Assembly: GCA_016699855.1 (NCBI GenBank)
Contig: CP064988.1
Span: forward strand, 4,616,501 to 4,680,500
Length of the DNA: 64,000 nt
Origin: Rhodospirillales bacterium
GTDB lineage: Bacteria; Pseudomonadota; Alphaproteobacteria; Reyranellales; Reyranellaceae
Direction: 5' to 3'
The translations under genes and the position numbers were made by a program. Below are positions 33,369-42,602 of the stretch, piece after piece (the stretch's first letter is position 1; each line of letters starts with the position of its first letter). The notes under the pieces were generated by a model, which was not told the DNA's origin, ran no database searches, and saw only the letters and a list, made by a program, of their open reading frames with translations.

Positions 33369-33635
33369 ATGAACAAGGACCGCATCGCGGGAGCGGCGAA
33401 AGAGGCCGCGGGCTCCATCAAGGCCGGCATCGGCGAGGCGTTGAGCGACGCCCGGATGCTCGCCGAGGGTCGCGCCGACAAGGCCGCCGGAAGAATCCAG
33501 AGCGCCGCCGGCGCCCTCGACGAGGCGGTCGCGCGCGAGCAGGCGCGCAAGGCATCGAGCGCGCGTGCCGACGCCCAGGCCAAGACGGATATCGCCGCCG
33601 CCGTCGCCGCGCTCGCCGCCGCCGTGAAAAAGTAG
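33369..33635 (+). CDS. CsbD family stress protein
   Basis: 88-residue hydrophilic helical protein starting MNKDRIAGAAKEAAGSIKAG, the CsbD/YjbJ signature, extended by an Ala-rich C-terminal helix. CsbD-like proteins are general-stress proteins of unknown mechanism. Start preceded by GAAGGAAACGGC. Its setting among the sigma-like, Crp/Fnr and PRC-barrel genes fits a stress regulon. Confidence 0.82.
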   Translation: MNKDRIAGAAKEAAGSIKAGIGEALSDARMLAEGRADKAAGRIQSAAGALDEAVAREQARKASSARADAQAKTDIAAAVAALAAAVKK

Positions 33636-33823
33636 AGACCATCCACCCGCGGCGCCGGGCAAAGTCCGGATGCCGCCACGGCGTGCGCCGACCTGGGTGC
33701 CCTGATCGCCGCGTTTCACCGGCGTTCCCGTTTCAACGCGCCATGACCCGATCATGACGTGGAGCGACCGGCGACCTTCGTCGCCGGCTGACGGGCTGTC
33801 GGCCCGTCGCATGGAGAAACGTC

Positions 33824-34066
33824 ATGAACAAGCTCGCATCCATCGGCGCGTTCGCGCTGTTGCTCGTCGGCGCGACCGCCTGCGGCGAGTCCACGGGCGA
33901 CCGCCTCGTGAGCGGCGCGGGTATCGGTGCCGGCGTCGGCGCGGTCGGCGGCCTGGTCGTCGGGGCTCCGCTTGAAGGCGCGGCGATCGGCGCCGTCGTC
34001 GGCGGCGCGACCGGAGGCCTCACCCGCCCGGACCAGATCGATCTCGGCAAGCCGATCTGGCGGTGA
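33824..34066 (+). CDS. small glycine-zipper lipoprotein-like protein
   Basis: 80 residues. Signal-peptide-like N-terminus ending VGATAC, an imperfect lipobox with Cys20, followed by a Gly-zipper (GAGIGAGVGAVGGLVVGAPLEGAAIGAVVGGATGG) typical of small envelope proteins such as the YMGG/OsmB type. Probably membrane- or outer-membrane-attached. Start preceded by GGAGAAACGTC. Confidence 0.78.
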   Translation: MNKLASIGAFALLLVGATACGESTGDRLVSGAGIGAGVGAVGGLVVGAPLEGAAIGAVVGGATGGLTRPDQIDLGKPIWR

Positions 34067-34163
34067 CGTGGCCGTATCCGTCGCCGCGGCGGACGCGCCG
34101 GTTCCAGTGGACGGCGATCCGGCGGGGGTCGCGGCCCCGGCGAATTTGTGGCATCAATCCGGC

Positions 34164-35051
34164 ATGGCCATCGAACCCCGGGCGCCCCGCCTCGCCGTCC
34201 TGATCGACGCGGACAACGCGTCGTCGCGCATCGCCTCCGGGCTCTTCGAGGAGATCGCCAAGATCGGCGAGGCCAGCGTGCGGCGGATCTACGGCGATTT
34301 CTCCGGCACGCGGCTCAAGGCGTGGGCCGACGTGATGTCGACCTTCGCCATCATGCCGCATCAGAATTTCGCCTACACCACGGGCAAGAACGCCTCCGAC
34401 ATCGCGCTCGTCATCGACGCCATGGACCTGCTCCACAGCGGCCGGTTCGACGGTTTCTGCCTGGTGTCCTCCGACAGCGACTTCACCCGGCTCGCGGCGC
34501 GCATCCGCGAGCAGGGCGTCGACGTCTACGGCTTCGGCGAGCAGAAGACGCCGGAGGCGTTCCGGCAGGCGTGCCGGCGCTTCGTCTACACCGAGAACCT
34601 GCTGCCGGCGCTGCCCGCCGCCGACGTGCCGGCGCGGCCCGGCGCGGCGCGCACGGCGCCCGCCGGCAAGCAGCGGCCGAGCGAGGCGGCGCCGCTGATC
34701 AAGACGGCGATCGCGCAGCTCGAGGACGACGACGGCTGGGTGGCGCTGGGCCGCGTCGGGCAGCGGCTCGCGATCCTCGCGCCCGATTTCGATCCCAGGA
34801 CCTACGGCCACGCCCGCCTCGGCGATCTGGTCGAGCGGGCCGGAGCGTTCGACGTGCGGCGCAACGACGCCGGCGGTGTCTACATCCGCGCCAAGCCGGT
34901 GGCGCGCCGCGCGCCGGCCGCCGCGGGCGGGACGGCCACGGCCGCGCCGGCAACCGCGCCCGCCGTCGACAAGCCGTCACCGTCGGCCGCGAAGCCCGCC
35001 GGGCGCACCCCCGTCGTCGGCAAGGCGCCGGTGATCGGCAAGATCTCCTGA
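34164..35051 (+). CDS. NYN domain protein with C-terminal LOTUS/OST-HTH-like domain
   Basis: 295 residues. Residues about 8-150 are a NYN (PIN-like) nuclease domain: LIDADNAS with Asp15 and Asp17, GKNASDIALVIDAMD near 74-88 and SSDSDF near 103. From about 175 (AAPLIKTAIAQLEDDDGWVALGRVGQRL...FDPRTYGHARLGDLVERAG) the sequence matches an OST-HTH/LOTUS RNA-binding domain. The tail is Ala/Pro-rich. Likely an RNA-directed metal-dependent nuclease; the target is unknown. Confidence 0.85.
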   Translation: MAIEPRAPRLAVLIDADNASSRIASGLFEEIAKIGEASVRRIYGDFSGTRLKAWADVMSTFAIMPHQNFAYTTGKNASDIALVIDAMDLLHSGRFDGFCLVSSDSDFTRLAARIREQGVDVYGFGEQKTPEAFRQACRRFVYTENLLPALPAADVPARPGAARTAPAGKQRPSEAAPLIKTAIAQLEDDDGWVALGRVGQRLAILAPDFDPRTYGHARLGDLVERAGAFDVRRNDAGGVYIRAKPVARRAPAAAGGTATAAPATAPAVDKPSPSAAKPAGRTPVVGKAPVIGKIS

Positions 35052-35133
35052 GTCACGCGGCCGCGAACCCGACGCCTACGTCCATCGCCGGCCGCAACGC
35101 GATGGGAGGGCGCCGGCGATCGGCGTCGCCGCG

Positions 35134-35952
35134 TCAGTCCCCCATCGCCCTCTCGATCGACTTGGCGATCAGCTTGCCGATGCAGCGCTGGCCGAAGTCG
35201 TTGAGGTGCAGACCGTCGGGGATCATGAACTGCGCGTAGGGCATGCGCTCGCCGGTCACCCACTCCCGCATGATGCCCCAGCGCCGGAACAGGCCGGCGC
35301 CGGTCTCGCGCGCGATCTCCTCTAGCGCGGTGATGTAGTCCTCCTCGTTGGCGAGGGAGACGACGGCCGGCACGTATTGCGGCGTCATCAGCACGACGTC
35401 GGCGCCCGCCGCCTTGGCGCGGCGCACGCCGGCGGTCACGCGCGCGCGGAAGACGTCGACCGGCATGCCGCGCATCGCGGCGTTGGTGCCGACCTGCCAG
35501 ATCAGAAGATCCGGTTTGTGGGCCAGCACGTCGCGGTCCATCCGCTCCATCATCTCGTCGACGTCCTGCCCTCCGACGCCGCGGTTGAGGACGGTGAACC
35601 CCACCTTCACGTCGGCGTAGCGCCGGCGCAGCTGGATATCCATCTGGCGCGGAAAGGTGTTGGCCTCGCTGGTGGCGCCATGCCCCTGGGTCGACGACGA
35701 GCCGAGCGCGACGACGACCACGTTCTTTCGCTCGCGCAGGGCCGCGCGCGTGACCGGCAGCGCGGCGCCGAGCTCGAGGTTCTTCGCCGACGCGGGGCAT
35801 TTCTCGGGCGCGGCGCGCGCCGGCGCCAGCGGAGGCGTCAGCGCGGCGAGAGCGACCGCGACACCGGCCCACAGGCGACGGGTCGGTGACGGTGGCGCCG
35901 GACACGGCGGAGGCTGGTTGTTGCTGTCCAGGAGGCTGCGGGGCGGCGGCAA
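35134..35952 (-). CDS. SGNH/GDSL-type hydrolase, exported
   Basis: 272 residues with an N-terminal hydrophobic export segment (about 27-47). SGNH blocks: VALGSSSTQG (nucleophile Ser), NRGVGG (Gly), QVGTNAA (Asn) and DGLHLND near the C-terminus (Asp/His). Probably a periplasmic esterase or acyl hydrolase. It lies 18 bases after the OpgC-like gene and reads in the same direction, so the pair could modify an envelope glycan. Confidence 0.86.
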   Translation of the reverse strand: MPPPRSLLDSNNQPPPCPAPPSPTRRLWAGVAVALAALTPPLAPARAAPEKCPASAKNLELGAALPVTRAALRERKNVVVVALGSSSTQGHGATSEANTFPRQMDIQLRRRYADVKVGFTVLNRGVGGQDVDEMMERMDRDVLAHKPDLLIWQVGTNAAMRGMPVDVFRARVTAGVRRAKAAGADVVLMTPQYVPAVVSLANEEDYITALEEIARETGAGLFRRWGIMREWVTGERMPYAQFMIPDGLHLNDFGQRCIGKLIAKSIERAMGD

Positions 35953-35970
35953 GGCGACCTCGGTTGGCGG

Positions 35971-37227
35971 TCAGGCGGCGGCGCGACGCGGCGGCGTCGC
36001 CACGGAAGGCGGAGCGCCCGAGCCTTTGTACCAGCGCGCATAATACGCGGCGGTGACCATTATAGCCAGTCCCGCCAGGCTGACGGTGATGTCGAGGGCG
36101 AGCGGATGCTCGCCCGGCTCGGCCCACGTCTCGACCACCACGTGCGCGGCGAAGGCCAGAAAGGTGCCGAGGCAGAAGACCATCAGCGACTGCTCGCCGC
36201 AACGGCGCAGCGGATGGGCCAGCCAGTGGCGCAGGAAGGCGGCGTCCGGCGGGGTCGCGCGGGCGACCAGCCACGCCACGCCGAGGAAATGGGCGACCCG
36301 GAGCGGGTCGAGGCTTGTCTTGTCGATCGGGTAGATCAACCGGCCCACCGCGTCCGGCAGCAGCGCGCCGACCGCCGGCAGGTACCATCCGAGGGTCACG
36401 AAGGCGGCGGCGGCAAGATAGACGATGGCCGCGAAGTCGATCCAGCGCCGGGCCCTGCCGAGCCGCCGGGTGATGTCGCCCAGCGAGGCGAACGCGGCGC
36501 CGGCGTAGAACAGCACCTGCCATGTCAGCGGGTTGAAGTACCAGGTCTGGCCGGCGGGATGGGCAGGGAGGTTCCAGCCGAACCGGCGCGCCGCGAGATA
36601 GACCAGGACCGAGGCCGCGAGAGTCAGCCACGGGTGGCGCACGACCAGCGGCAGCGTCACCGCGAACGACGCCAGCAGCGCGATGTAGAGCGGCAGCACG
36701 TCGAGGTTGACCGGGCGGAACTTCAGCAGCGCCGCCTGGAGCAGCGACTCGTAGGGCGACTGCCCGAAACCCGAGAGGTTCATGTTCTCGAGGAACGAAT
36801 CGCCCTTGGTGTGGGTCGCGGCGGCCCAGGCGACGGCCGCGAACACGACCATGAACAGCATGATGTGCGCGACGTAGAGCTGCCAGACCCGCCCCAGGAC
36901 GCGCGCCGTCGCCCGCGCCCAGCCGTCGCGACGCATGATGCCGGAATAGGCGATCACGGCGGTGTAGCCGGAGATGAAGACGAAGATCTCGGTGGCGTCG
37001 CTGAAGCCGTAGTTGCGCACCGTCAGCCAGCTCAGCGCGTTGTCCGGCACGTGGTCGATGAAGATGAACCACAGCGCGAGGCCGCGGAAGAAGTCGAGGC
37101 GCAGATCGCGGCCGCGCGGCGTCTCCGGTGGCGCGCCCGCCCCGCGGCGTGCTATCGTCCCGCCGAGGCGATGGAGGTGGACGATGCGGCTTTTCGCGCT
37201 GGTGGTTCTGGCGGTCGGCGTTCTCAC
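35971..37227 (-). CDS. OpgC-like membrane acyltransferase
   Basis: Multi-spanning protein (about ten hydrophobic segments) of the OpgC family, which succinylates periplasmic glucans. Landmarks: RDLRLDFFRGLALWFIFIDHVP at the domain start, GFSDATEIFVFISGYTAVIAY, and GEQSLMVFCLGTFLAF late. The start is unresolved: no ATG, GTG or TTG lies between the domain and the GTG at 37227 (used here, 418 residues), so the gene's 5' end must overlap the divergent secreted-protein gene. ATGs at 37269 and 37338 are alternatives. Confidence 0.8.
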   Translation of the reverse strand: MRTPTARTTSAKSRIVHLHRLGGTIARRGAGAPPETPRGRDLRLDFFRGLALWFIFIDHVPDNALSWLTVRNYGFSDATEIFVFISGYTAVIAYSGIMRRDGWARATARVLGRVWQLYVAHIMLFMVVFAAVAWAAATHTKGDSFLENMNLSGFGQSPYESLLQAALLKFRPVNLDVLPLYIALLASFAVTLPLVVRHPWLTLAASVLVYLAARRFGWNLPAHPAGQTWYFNPLTWQVLFYAGAAFASLGDITRRLGRARRWIDFAAIVYLAAAAFVTLGWYLPAVGALLPDAVGRLIYPIDKTSLDPLRVAHFLGVAWLVARATPPDAAFLRHWLAHPLRRCGEQSLMVFCLGTFLAFAAHVVVETWAEPGEHPLALDITVSLAGLAIMVTAAYYARWYKGSGAPPSVATPPRRAAA

Positions 37228-37630
37228 GCCGGTCGACGCGGCGCGGGCGGGGCCGATGGCCGACGCCATGGCCGCGTTCGGTCTGAATGGACGTCTGGCG
37301 GTCGATTGCGCGCGGCCGCCCTCCGCGGACAACCCCACGGTCGTCTACCGCCTGGCCGACGACGACCGCGTATCGCGGACATTGATGGAGCCGAACGGCC
37401 GCGAGGGTCCCACCTACCCGATCAGCGTCGCGCGGATCGTCGCGTCCGACCGGATCGCCATCCGTGAAAAACTGCCCGGCGGCGGGCATATCGACGTGGT
37501 GATCCGCGGGGTCGGCGGACGCTTCAACACGGTCGATTCGGTATCCAGCGGCGGCACGGTCTTCGTCCGCGACGGATTGCTGGTGGACACGGGCAGACCG
37601 CTGGCGACGTTCACCCGGTGCGGCGACTGA
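37184..37630 (+). CDS. hypothetical secreted protein
   Basis: 148 residues with a clear signal peptide (MRLFALVVLAVGVLTPVDAARA) and a small mature domain with one Cys near the start (DCARPPS) and one at the end (FTRCGD), which may form a disulfide. Strong GGAGGTGG ribosome site at 37173-37180. Unknown function. Its first bases overlap the 5' end of the OpgC-like gene on the other strand. Confidence 0.75.
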   Translation: MRLFALVVLAVGVLTPVDAARAGPMADAMAAFGLNGRLAVDCARPPSADNPTVVYRLADDDRVSRTLMEPNGREGPTYPISVARIVASDRIAIREKLPGGGHIDVVIRGVGGRFNTVDSVSSGGTVFVRDGLLVDTGRPLATFTRCGD

Positions 37631-37645
37631 CGGCGCCGCGCCGCC

Positions 37646-38380
37646 TCAGATGAAGTGCATGCCGCCGTTCACCTGGATGGTCTGGCCGGTCATGTAGGCG
37701 TTGCCCATGACCATGACGACGGCCTGCGCGACCTCCTCCGGCGTTCCGAGGCGGCCGACCGGCACCAGCCTGGCGCGCGCCTCGGCGGCGCCGGCGACCA
37801 TGTCCGTGAGGATCAGCGATGGCGCCACGGCGTTGACGGTGATCCCTTCCTTCACCACGCGCGCGGCGTAGCCGCGGGTCAATCCCTCCATGCCGGCCTT
37901 GGAGGCGTTGTAGTGCGGGCCGATCACGCCGGCGCCGCGCGCCGCGCCCGACGTGACGTTGACGATGCGGCCCCAGCCGCGGGCGCGCATCCCCGGCAGG
38001 ACCGCCCGCGTGCACAGGAAGGCCGATTTGAGATTCACCGCCAGGGTCAGGTCGAAATCCGCCTCGGTCAGATCGTCGACGCCGCGGGTGACGCCGATGC
38101 CGGCGTTGTTGACGAGCAGATCGACCGGACCGAGTTCGGCTTCGACGCGCGCCGCCATCGCCGCGACGGCGGCGGCGTCGGAGACGTCGGCGCCGACCGC
38201 CACGGCGCGGCGGCCGAGCGCGCGCAACGCCGCCACGACGGCGTCGGCCTCCGCCGCCTTCGCGCGGAAGTTCACCGCGACGTCGGCGCCGGCCGCGCCG
38301 AGCGCCAGGGCGACGGCGCGGCCGATGCCGCGTGACGCGCCTGTGACCAGGGCCACGCGGCCCGCGAGCGTCGCGGTCAC
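37646..38380 (-). CDS. short-chain dehydrogenase/reductase (FabG-like)
   Basis: 244-residue SDR: GASRGIG near residues 15-21, NNAGIG, the catalytic YNASK, and ILTDM. The C-terminal QTIQVNGGMHFI fits the FabG/3-oxoacyl-reductase-like group. The start is 8 bases from the end of the binding-protein gene upstream on the same strand, so they are probably co-transcribed. Substrate unknown. Confidence 0.87.
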   Translation of the reverse strand: MTATLAGRVALVTGASRGIGRAVALALGAAGADVAVNFRAKAAEADAVVAALRALGRRAVAVGADVSDAAAVAAMAARVEAELGPVDLLVNNAGIGVTRGVDDLTEADFDLTLAVNLKSAFLCTRAVLPGMRARGWGRIVNVTSGAARGAGVIGPHYNASKAGMEGLTRGYAARVVKEGITVNAVAPSLILTDMVAGAAEARARLVPVGRLGTPEEVAQAVVMVMGNAYMTGQTIQVNGGMHFI

Positions 38381-38387
38381 GCCCGCC

Positions 38388-39986
38388 TCACTTCTTCTCG
38401 ATGTTCCAGAACGCGATCACAGGCGAGCGCAGCAGTCCGGCGACGCCGGTACGCAACGCCGTCGGCTGGGTGAACTGGCCGAGCGGCACGTGGGTGGGGA
38501 AGTCCAGCACGTGGCGCTGGACCTTCTCGGCGATCGCCTTCTGCTTCGCGGGATCGGTCTCGCGCGCGAATTCGTCGCGCAGCTTCTCCAGCGCGGGATC
38601 GCACGGCCAGCCGAACGTCGCCTTCTCGCAGGAGGCGTTCAGGAAGGTAGTCGCGACGGGGTTGAGCACGTCGAGCGAGCTCCACGAGGTGAAGAACGCG
38701 TTCCAGCCGCCGCTGGCCGGTGGATCCTTCTTGGCGCGGCGCGCCACCAGCGTCTGCCAGTCCATGGTCTGAAGGTCGACCTTGAAGCCGGCCTTCTCGA
38801 GCTGGACCTTGGCGACGTTGGCGAGGTTGCTGTGGCCGGGGATGTCGGTCTGGTGCAGTAGCGACACCGGCGTGCCGTCGTAGCCGGCGTCGGCCAGCAG
38901 CTTGCGCGCCTTCGCCGCGTCGCCGGTCAGCTTGTCGTCCCATCCCGCCGTCGACTCCAGCGGCGAACCGCAGGGGAACAGCGACTTGCACTCGCGGTAC
39001 CATTTCGCGTCGCCGATGTTGGCGTCGAGGAACTCCTTCTGGCTCAGCGCCACGAGCGCGACGGCGCGGATCTTCGGATTGTCGAACGGCTTGTGGAGCG
39101 TGTTGAAGCGCATCGCGTACTGGCGGCCGGCGACGTTGACGGTCTCGGTGCGGACGTCCTTCTCCTTGGCCAGCAGCGGCAGCAGGTCGGGCGAGAGGAT
39201 CTCGATCAGGTCGATCTCGCCGCCGATCAGCGCGCTGACCTGGGTGTTGGCGTCCGGGATCCAGACCCATTCCACGCGGTCGACCTTGACGACCTTGCCG
39301 CCGGCCATGCCCGAAGCCGGCTCCGCCCGCGGCTTGTATCTCGGGTTCTTGGCGTAGACCGCGCGCTCGCCCGGTTTCCACTCGTCCTTGAGGAAGATGA
39401 ACGGGCCGGAGCCGACAGTGTCGGTCGACTGGGTGTTGGGGTCGCTCTGCGCGACGCGCTTGGGCACCATGAACGCGACGTTGGAGCCGGTCTTGCCGAG
39501 GCTCGACAGCACCAGCCCGTAGGGCTCCTTCAAGGTCATGCGGAACGTCTTCGCGTCGAGCGGAGCCAGCTCGGCCACCAGCGACATCAGTTTGCCGCCG
39601 AGATTGTCGCGCGCCCCCCAGCGCCGCAACGAGGCGACGCAGTCCTCCGCCGTGACCGGCGCGCCGTCGTGCCACTCCAGCCCGTCGCGCAGCGTGAAGG
39701 TCCACACCAGCTTGTCGGCCGACAGGTCGTACTTCTCGACCATCTGCGGACGGACCTGGAGGTCGGCGTCCATCGCGAACAGCGTGTCGTAGACCATGCT
39801 GCCGTGGTGGGTGGTGATCAGCGCCGTCGTCCAGATCGGGTCGAGGATCTTCAGGTCGGAGTGCATCACCGCCCGCAGAGTCTTCAGCGGCGGATCGAGC
39901 GCGAGGGCGGGCGCGGCGAGGGATGTCGCGGCCAGCGTCGCGGCGACGGCGAGCCGGCGGCCCAGGCGGGACAGGGTGTTGGTCAT
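38388..39986 (-). CDS. ABC transporter substrate-binding protein, peptide/nickel (family 5) type
   Basis: 532-residue periplasmic binding protein with signal peptide (cleavage near ALA-LDPP, residue 30). Family-5 landmarks: LRAVMHSDLKILDPIWTTA, WTFTLRDGLEWHDGAPVTAEDCVASLRRW, GSGPF. No permease or ATPase gene of this transporter class is present in the window, so it is an orphan binding protein that must work with a distant transporter or serve as a sensor. It is surrounded by catabolic genes. Confidence 0.9.
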   Translation of the reverse strand: MTNTLSRLGRRLAVAATLAATSLAAPALALDPPLKTLRAVMHSDLKILDPIWTTALITTHHGSMVYDTLFAMDADLQVRPQMVEKYDLSADKLVWTFTLRDGLEWHDGAPVTAEDCVASLRRWGARDNLGGKLMSLVAELAPLDAKTFRMTLKEPYGLVLSSLGKTGSNVAFMVPKRVAQSDPNTQSTDTVGSGPFIFLKDEWKPGERAVYAKNPRYKPRAEPASGMAGGKVVKVDRVEWVWIPDANTQVSALIGGEIDLIEILSPDLLPLLAKEKDVRTETVNVAGRQYAMRFNTLHKPFDNPKIRAVALVALSQKEFLDANIGDAKWYRECKSLFPCGSPLESTAGWDDKLTGDAAKARKLLADAGYDGTPVSLLHQTDIPGHSNLANVAKVQLEKAGFKVDLQTMDWQTLVARRAKKDPPASGGWNAFFTSWSSLDVLNPVATTFLNASCEKATFGWPCDPALEKLRDEFARETDPAKQKAIAEKVQRHVLDFPTHVPLGQFTQPTALRTGVAGLLRSPVIAFWNIEKK

Positions 39987-40071
39987 GGTCGGCCTCCTGC
40001 GGCGCGCTGGATGCGCCGACCGTACGACAGGCGCGGGCGGGCGTCGATGGCGCCGCGCCGCGCGGCCGTCG

Positions 40072-40827
40072 TCAGGCGCCGAGCATCTGGCCGCCGTCGA
40101 CGGCGATGGTCTGGGCGGTCACCCACGCCGCCAGCGGCGAGGCGAGGAACAGGGCCACGTTGGCGACCTCCTCGGGGTGGCCGAGGCGTCCGAACGGGAT
40201 GCTCTTGAGGATGCGGCCGTAGAGCTCCGGCGCCGAGGTCCTGCGCTCCTCCCACGAGCCGCCGGGGAACTCGATCGAGCCCGGCGCGATGCAGTTCACC
40301 CGCACGCCCTTGCGCGCCAGCGCGGCGGCCTGGGTGGTCGTGTAGTGGATCATCGCCGCCTTGACCGCGCCGTAGGGCGGCGTGCGCACCGACGGCCGCA
40401 GACCGGAGATCGACGAGATGTTGATGATCGCGCTCGACGCGTTCTTGACCAGATGCGGGATCGCGGCGTTCGATGCGCGCACCATCGCCATCACGTCGAC
40501 GTTGATGCTGGCGGCCCAGCCGGCCTCGTCGTCCGTGCTGCCGAAGCCGCTGGCGTTGTTCACCAGCACGTCGACGCCGCCCAGCGCTTTCGCCGCCGCC
40601 TCGACGTAGGCGACGACCGCCTTCCCGTCGGCGAGGTCGCACGACACGGCGTGCGCGGTGACGCCATGCCCCGCGATCTCCGCGCGCGTCGCCTCGAGCG
40701 CTTTGGGATCGCGGGCGCAGATCGACACGCCGGCGCCGGCCGCGGAGAATCCCAGCGCGATGGAGCGGCCGATGCCCTTGCTGCCGCCGCACACCACGAC
40801 GCGCTTGCCCTTGAAATCGAAATTCAT
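40072..40827 (-). CDS. short-chain dehydrogenase/reductase
   Basis: 251-residue SDR with GGSKGIG (residues 15-21), NNASG, ISSISG, the active-site YGAVK, and the C-terminal QTIAVDGGQML. Catalytic Tyr and Lys are intact. It starts 37 bases after the alpha/beta hydrolase upstream on the same strand. Part of the minus-strand catabolic run. Confidence 0.87.
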   Translation of the reverse strand: MNFDFKGKRVVVCGGSKGIGRSIALGFSAAGAGVSICARDPKALEATRAEIAGHGVTAHAVSCDLADGKAVVAYVEAAAKALGGVDVLVNNASGFGSTDDEAGWAASINVDVMAMVRASNAAIPHLVKNASSAIINISSISGLRPSVRTPPYGAVKAAMIHYTTTQAAALARKGVRVNCIAPGSIEFPGGSWEERRTSAPELYGRILKSIPFGRLGHPEEVANVALFLASPLAAWVTAQTIAVDGGQMLGA

Positions 40828-40864
40828 GGTCTTCTCCGGGAGATATGGAACGGACGGCGCGGCG

Positions 40865-41626
40865 TCACGCCGGCAGCGAACCGAGGAACGCCGCGACGGC
40901 GCGGTTGAACGCCTCGGGCTGGTGCAGATTGGCGGCGTGGCCTGCGTCGGGGATCACGACCTTGGTCGAGCCATGGATCTTGGCGGCCATGTAGTCGGTG
41001 GCGGCGAGGAAGTTGGTGTCGTTGGCGCCGACCAGCACAAGCGTCGGGACGGCCACGCTCTCCAGCGAGCGGATCACGCGGTCGTCCGCCTGCGCCAGCA
41101 TGCCGCGCGCCGCGCCGGCCAGCCCGTCGGCCGAGCGGTGGCGGCTCATCCGGACCTCGTCGCTGGCGCCCAGCGCCGCGAGGCCCTGTGCTTCCAGTGT
41201 GTCGGCGCGCTTCACCGCCGTGGCGTTCCACGCCGCGCGCGCCTGGTCGTTCTTGAAGCCGGGTCCGGTGTCGAACAGCATCAGCGCCCGCGTCTTCGCC
41301 GCGTGGGTGGCGTGGAAGGCGAGCGACATGTAGCCGCCCAGCGAGAGGCCGGCGATCACCGCCTTGTCGGCGCCGACGGCCGCGAGGATGGCGGCCATGT
41401 CGCCGACCGTCAGCGCCTCGGAGTAGGCGGCGCGGTCCTTCGGATAGTCCGACTCGCCGTGGCCGCGCATGTCCCACACGACAACCTGGTAGCGTTCCTT
41501 CAAGTGGGCGATCTGGGCGTCCCACATGCGGCAGGTCGCGCTGTAGCCGTGGCTGAGCAGCACGGTCGGGCCGGCGCCGTGGACCTCGTAGTGGATGTTC
41601 ACGCCGGCGCGGTCGAGTTTCGGCAT
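40865..41626 (-). CDS. alpha/beta hydrolase
   Basis: 253 residues. It starts PKLDRAGVNIHYEVHGAGPTVLLSHGY, has the nucleophile elbow GLSLGGY (Ser near residue 95), a late Asp in VGANDTNF and the His in DAGHAANL. It resembles 3-oxoadipate enol-lactonase/ester-hydrolase-like enzymes of aromatic and ester catabolism, but the exact substrate is not predictable. It lies 25 bases after the dioxygenase gene. Confidence 0.88.
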   Translation of the reverse strand: MPKLDRAGVNIHYEVHGAGPTVLLSHGYSATCRMWDAQIAHLKERYQVVVWDMRGHGESDYPKDRAAYSEALTVGDMAAILAAVGADKAVIAGLSLGGYMSLAFHATHAAKTRALMLFDTGPGFKNDQARAAWNATAVKRADTLEAQGLAALGASDEVRMSRHRSADGLAGAARGMLAQADDRVIRSLESVAVPTLVLVGANDTNFLAATDYMAAKIHGSTKVVIPDAGHAANLHQPEAFNRAVAAFLGSLPA

Positions 41627-41651
41627 TGGCGTTCCCCCTCGGGTTTCCGGA

Positions 41652-42515
41652 TCATTGCGGGACGGTCGGCGCGTCCCCGGCGACCGTCGTGCGCTGCATT
41701 AGGCGCTTGTACTTCACGGTGTCGTAGGCCGTGGCTCGGTGCATCGTGGCGCGGTTGTCCCACACGATGATGTCGCCCTCGCGCCAGCGGTGCGCGTGGA
41801 CCAGATCGGGCCGCGTGGCGCGCGCGTTGAGATCGGCGAGGAAGGCGCGGCCTTCCTCGACCGGCCATCCGACCACGTGCGAGGCGTGCGCGCTGAGATA
41901 GACCACCTTGCGGCCGTTGATCGGGTTCTCGCGCACGAGGCGCTGCTTGACCGGCGGCACCTCGGCGCGCTGCGCCTCCGTCAGCACGGTCGGATCGACG
42001 AGGCTGCGCGAGTGCTGGAGCGAATGCTCGCACACCAGGTCGGCGATGCGTTCGCGCAGGGCGTCGGTCAATTCCGAGTACGCGACGCGCGTGCTGACGA
42101 ACTCGGTGTCGCCGCCCGCCTCGGGACATATCCGCGCCGAGAGCAGGGAGCACAGCGCGGGGATCCGCTTGAACGAGCTGTCGGTGTGCCAGAAATAGTT
42201 GGCCTTCTGATAGATCATCCGCCGGTCGCCCGGCGGGATGACCTCGCCGGTGTCGATGTCGATGTTGGACTGCCGCGCGAAGGCGGTGCCGGCGGCAGGA
42301 TTGGCGCTCACCGTCGTCTCCAGCGGACCGAACAGCCGGCTGAACGCGATCTGCTTCTCGTCGTCCAGCCGCTGGTCTCGGAACAGAAGGACCGAATGCT
42401 CCTCGAACGCGGCGCGGATCTGGCCGAAGGTCGGCGTGTCGACCGGCTTCGACAGGTCGACGCCCGTGATCTCGACGCCGAATCTGGGGTGGAGCTTGCG
42501 GAAAGTCAGCGTCAT
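41652..42515 (-). CDS. TauD/TfdA family 2-oxoglutarate dioxygenase
   Basis: 287-residue Fe(II)/2-oxoglutarate oxygenase. Iron ligands: His110 and Asp112 in FWHTDSSF and His259 in NRATMHRA; Arg271 or Arg275 is expected to hold 2-oxoglutarate. Relatives open sulfonates (taurine), alkyl sulfates or aryloxyacetates such as 2,4-D. The flanking esterase and flavin monooxygenase are consistent with attack on an ester or sulfur-containing compound, but this is inference. Confidence 0.9.
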   Translation of the reverse strand: MTLTFRKLHPRFGVEITGVDLSKPVDTPTFGQIRAAFEEHSVLLFRDQRLDDEKQIAFSRLFGPLETTVSANPAAGTAFARQSNIDIDTGEVIPPGDRRMIYQKANYFWHTDSSFKRIPALCSLLSARICPEAGGDTEFVSTRVAYSELTDALRERIADLVCEHSLQHSRSLVDPTVLTEAQRAEVPPVKQRLVRENPINGRKVVYLSAHASHVVGWPVEEGRAFLADLNARATRPDLVHAHRWREGDIIVWDNRATMHRATAYDTVKYKRLMQRTTVAGDAPTVPQ

Positions 42516-42602
42516 GGCGGCCTCCCCGGCGCGCGTTCGATTCGTTGGCCTCGATCAAACACCGGCGGGCGCGGGCGGCCAAGCCGGCGCGGCGCGCGCC
42601 TG

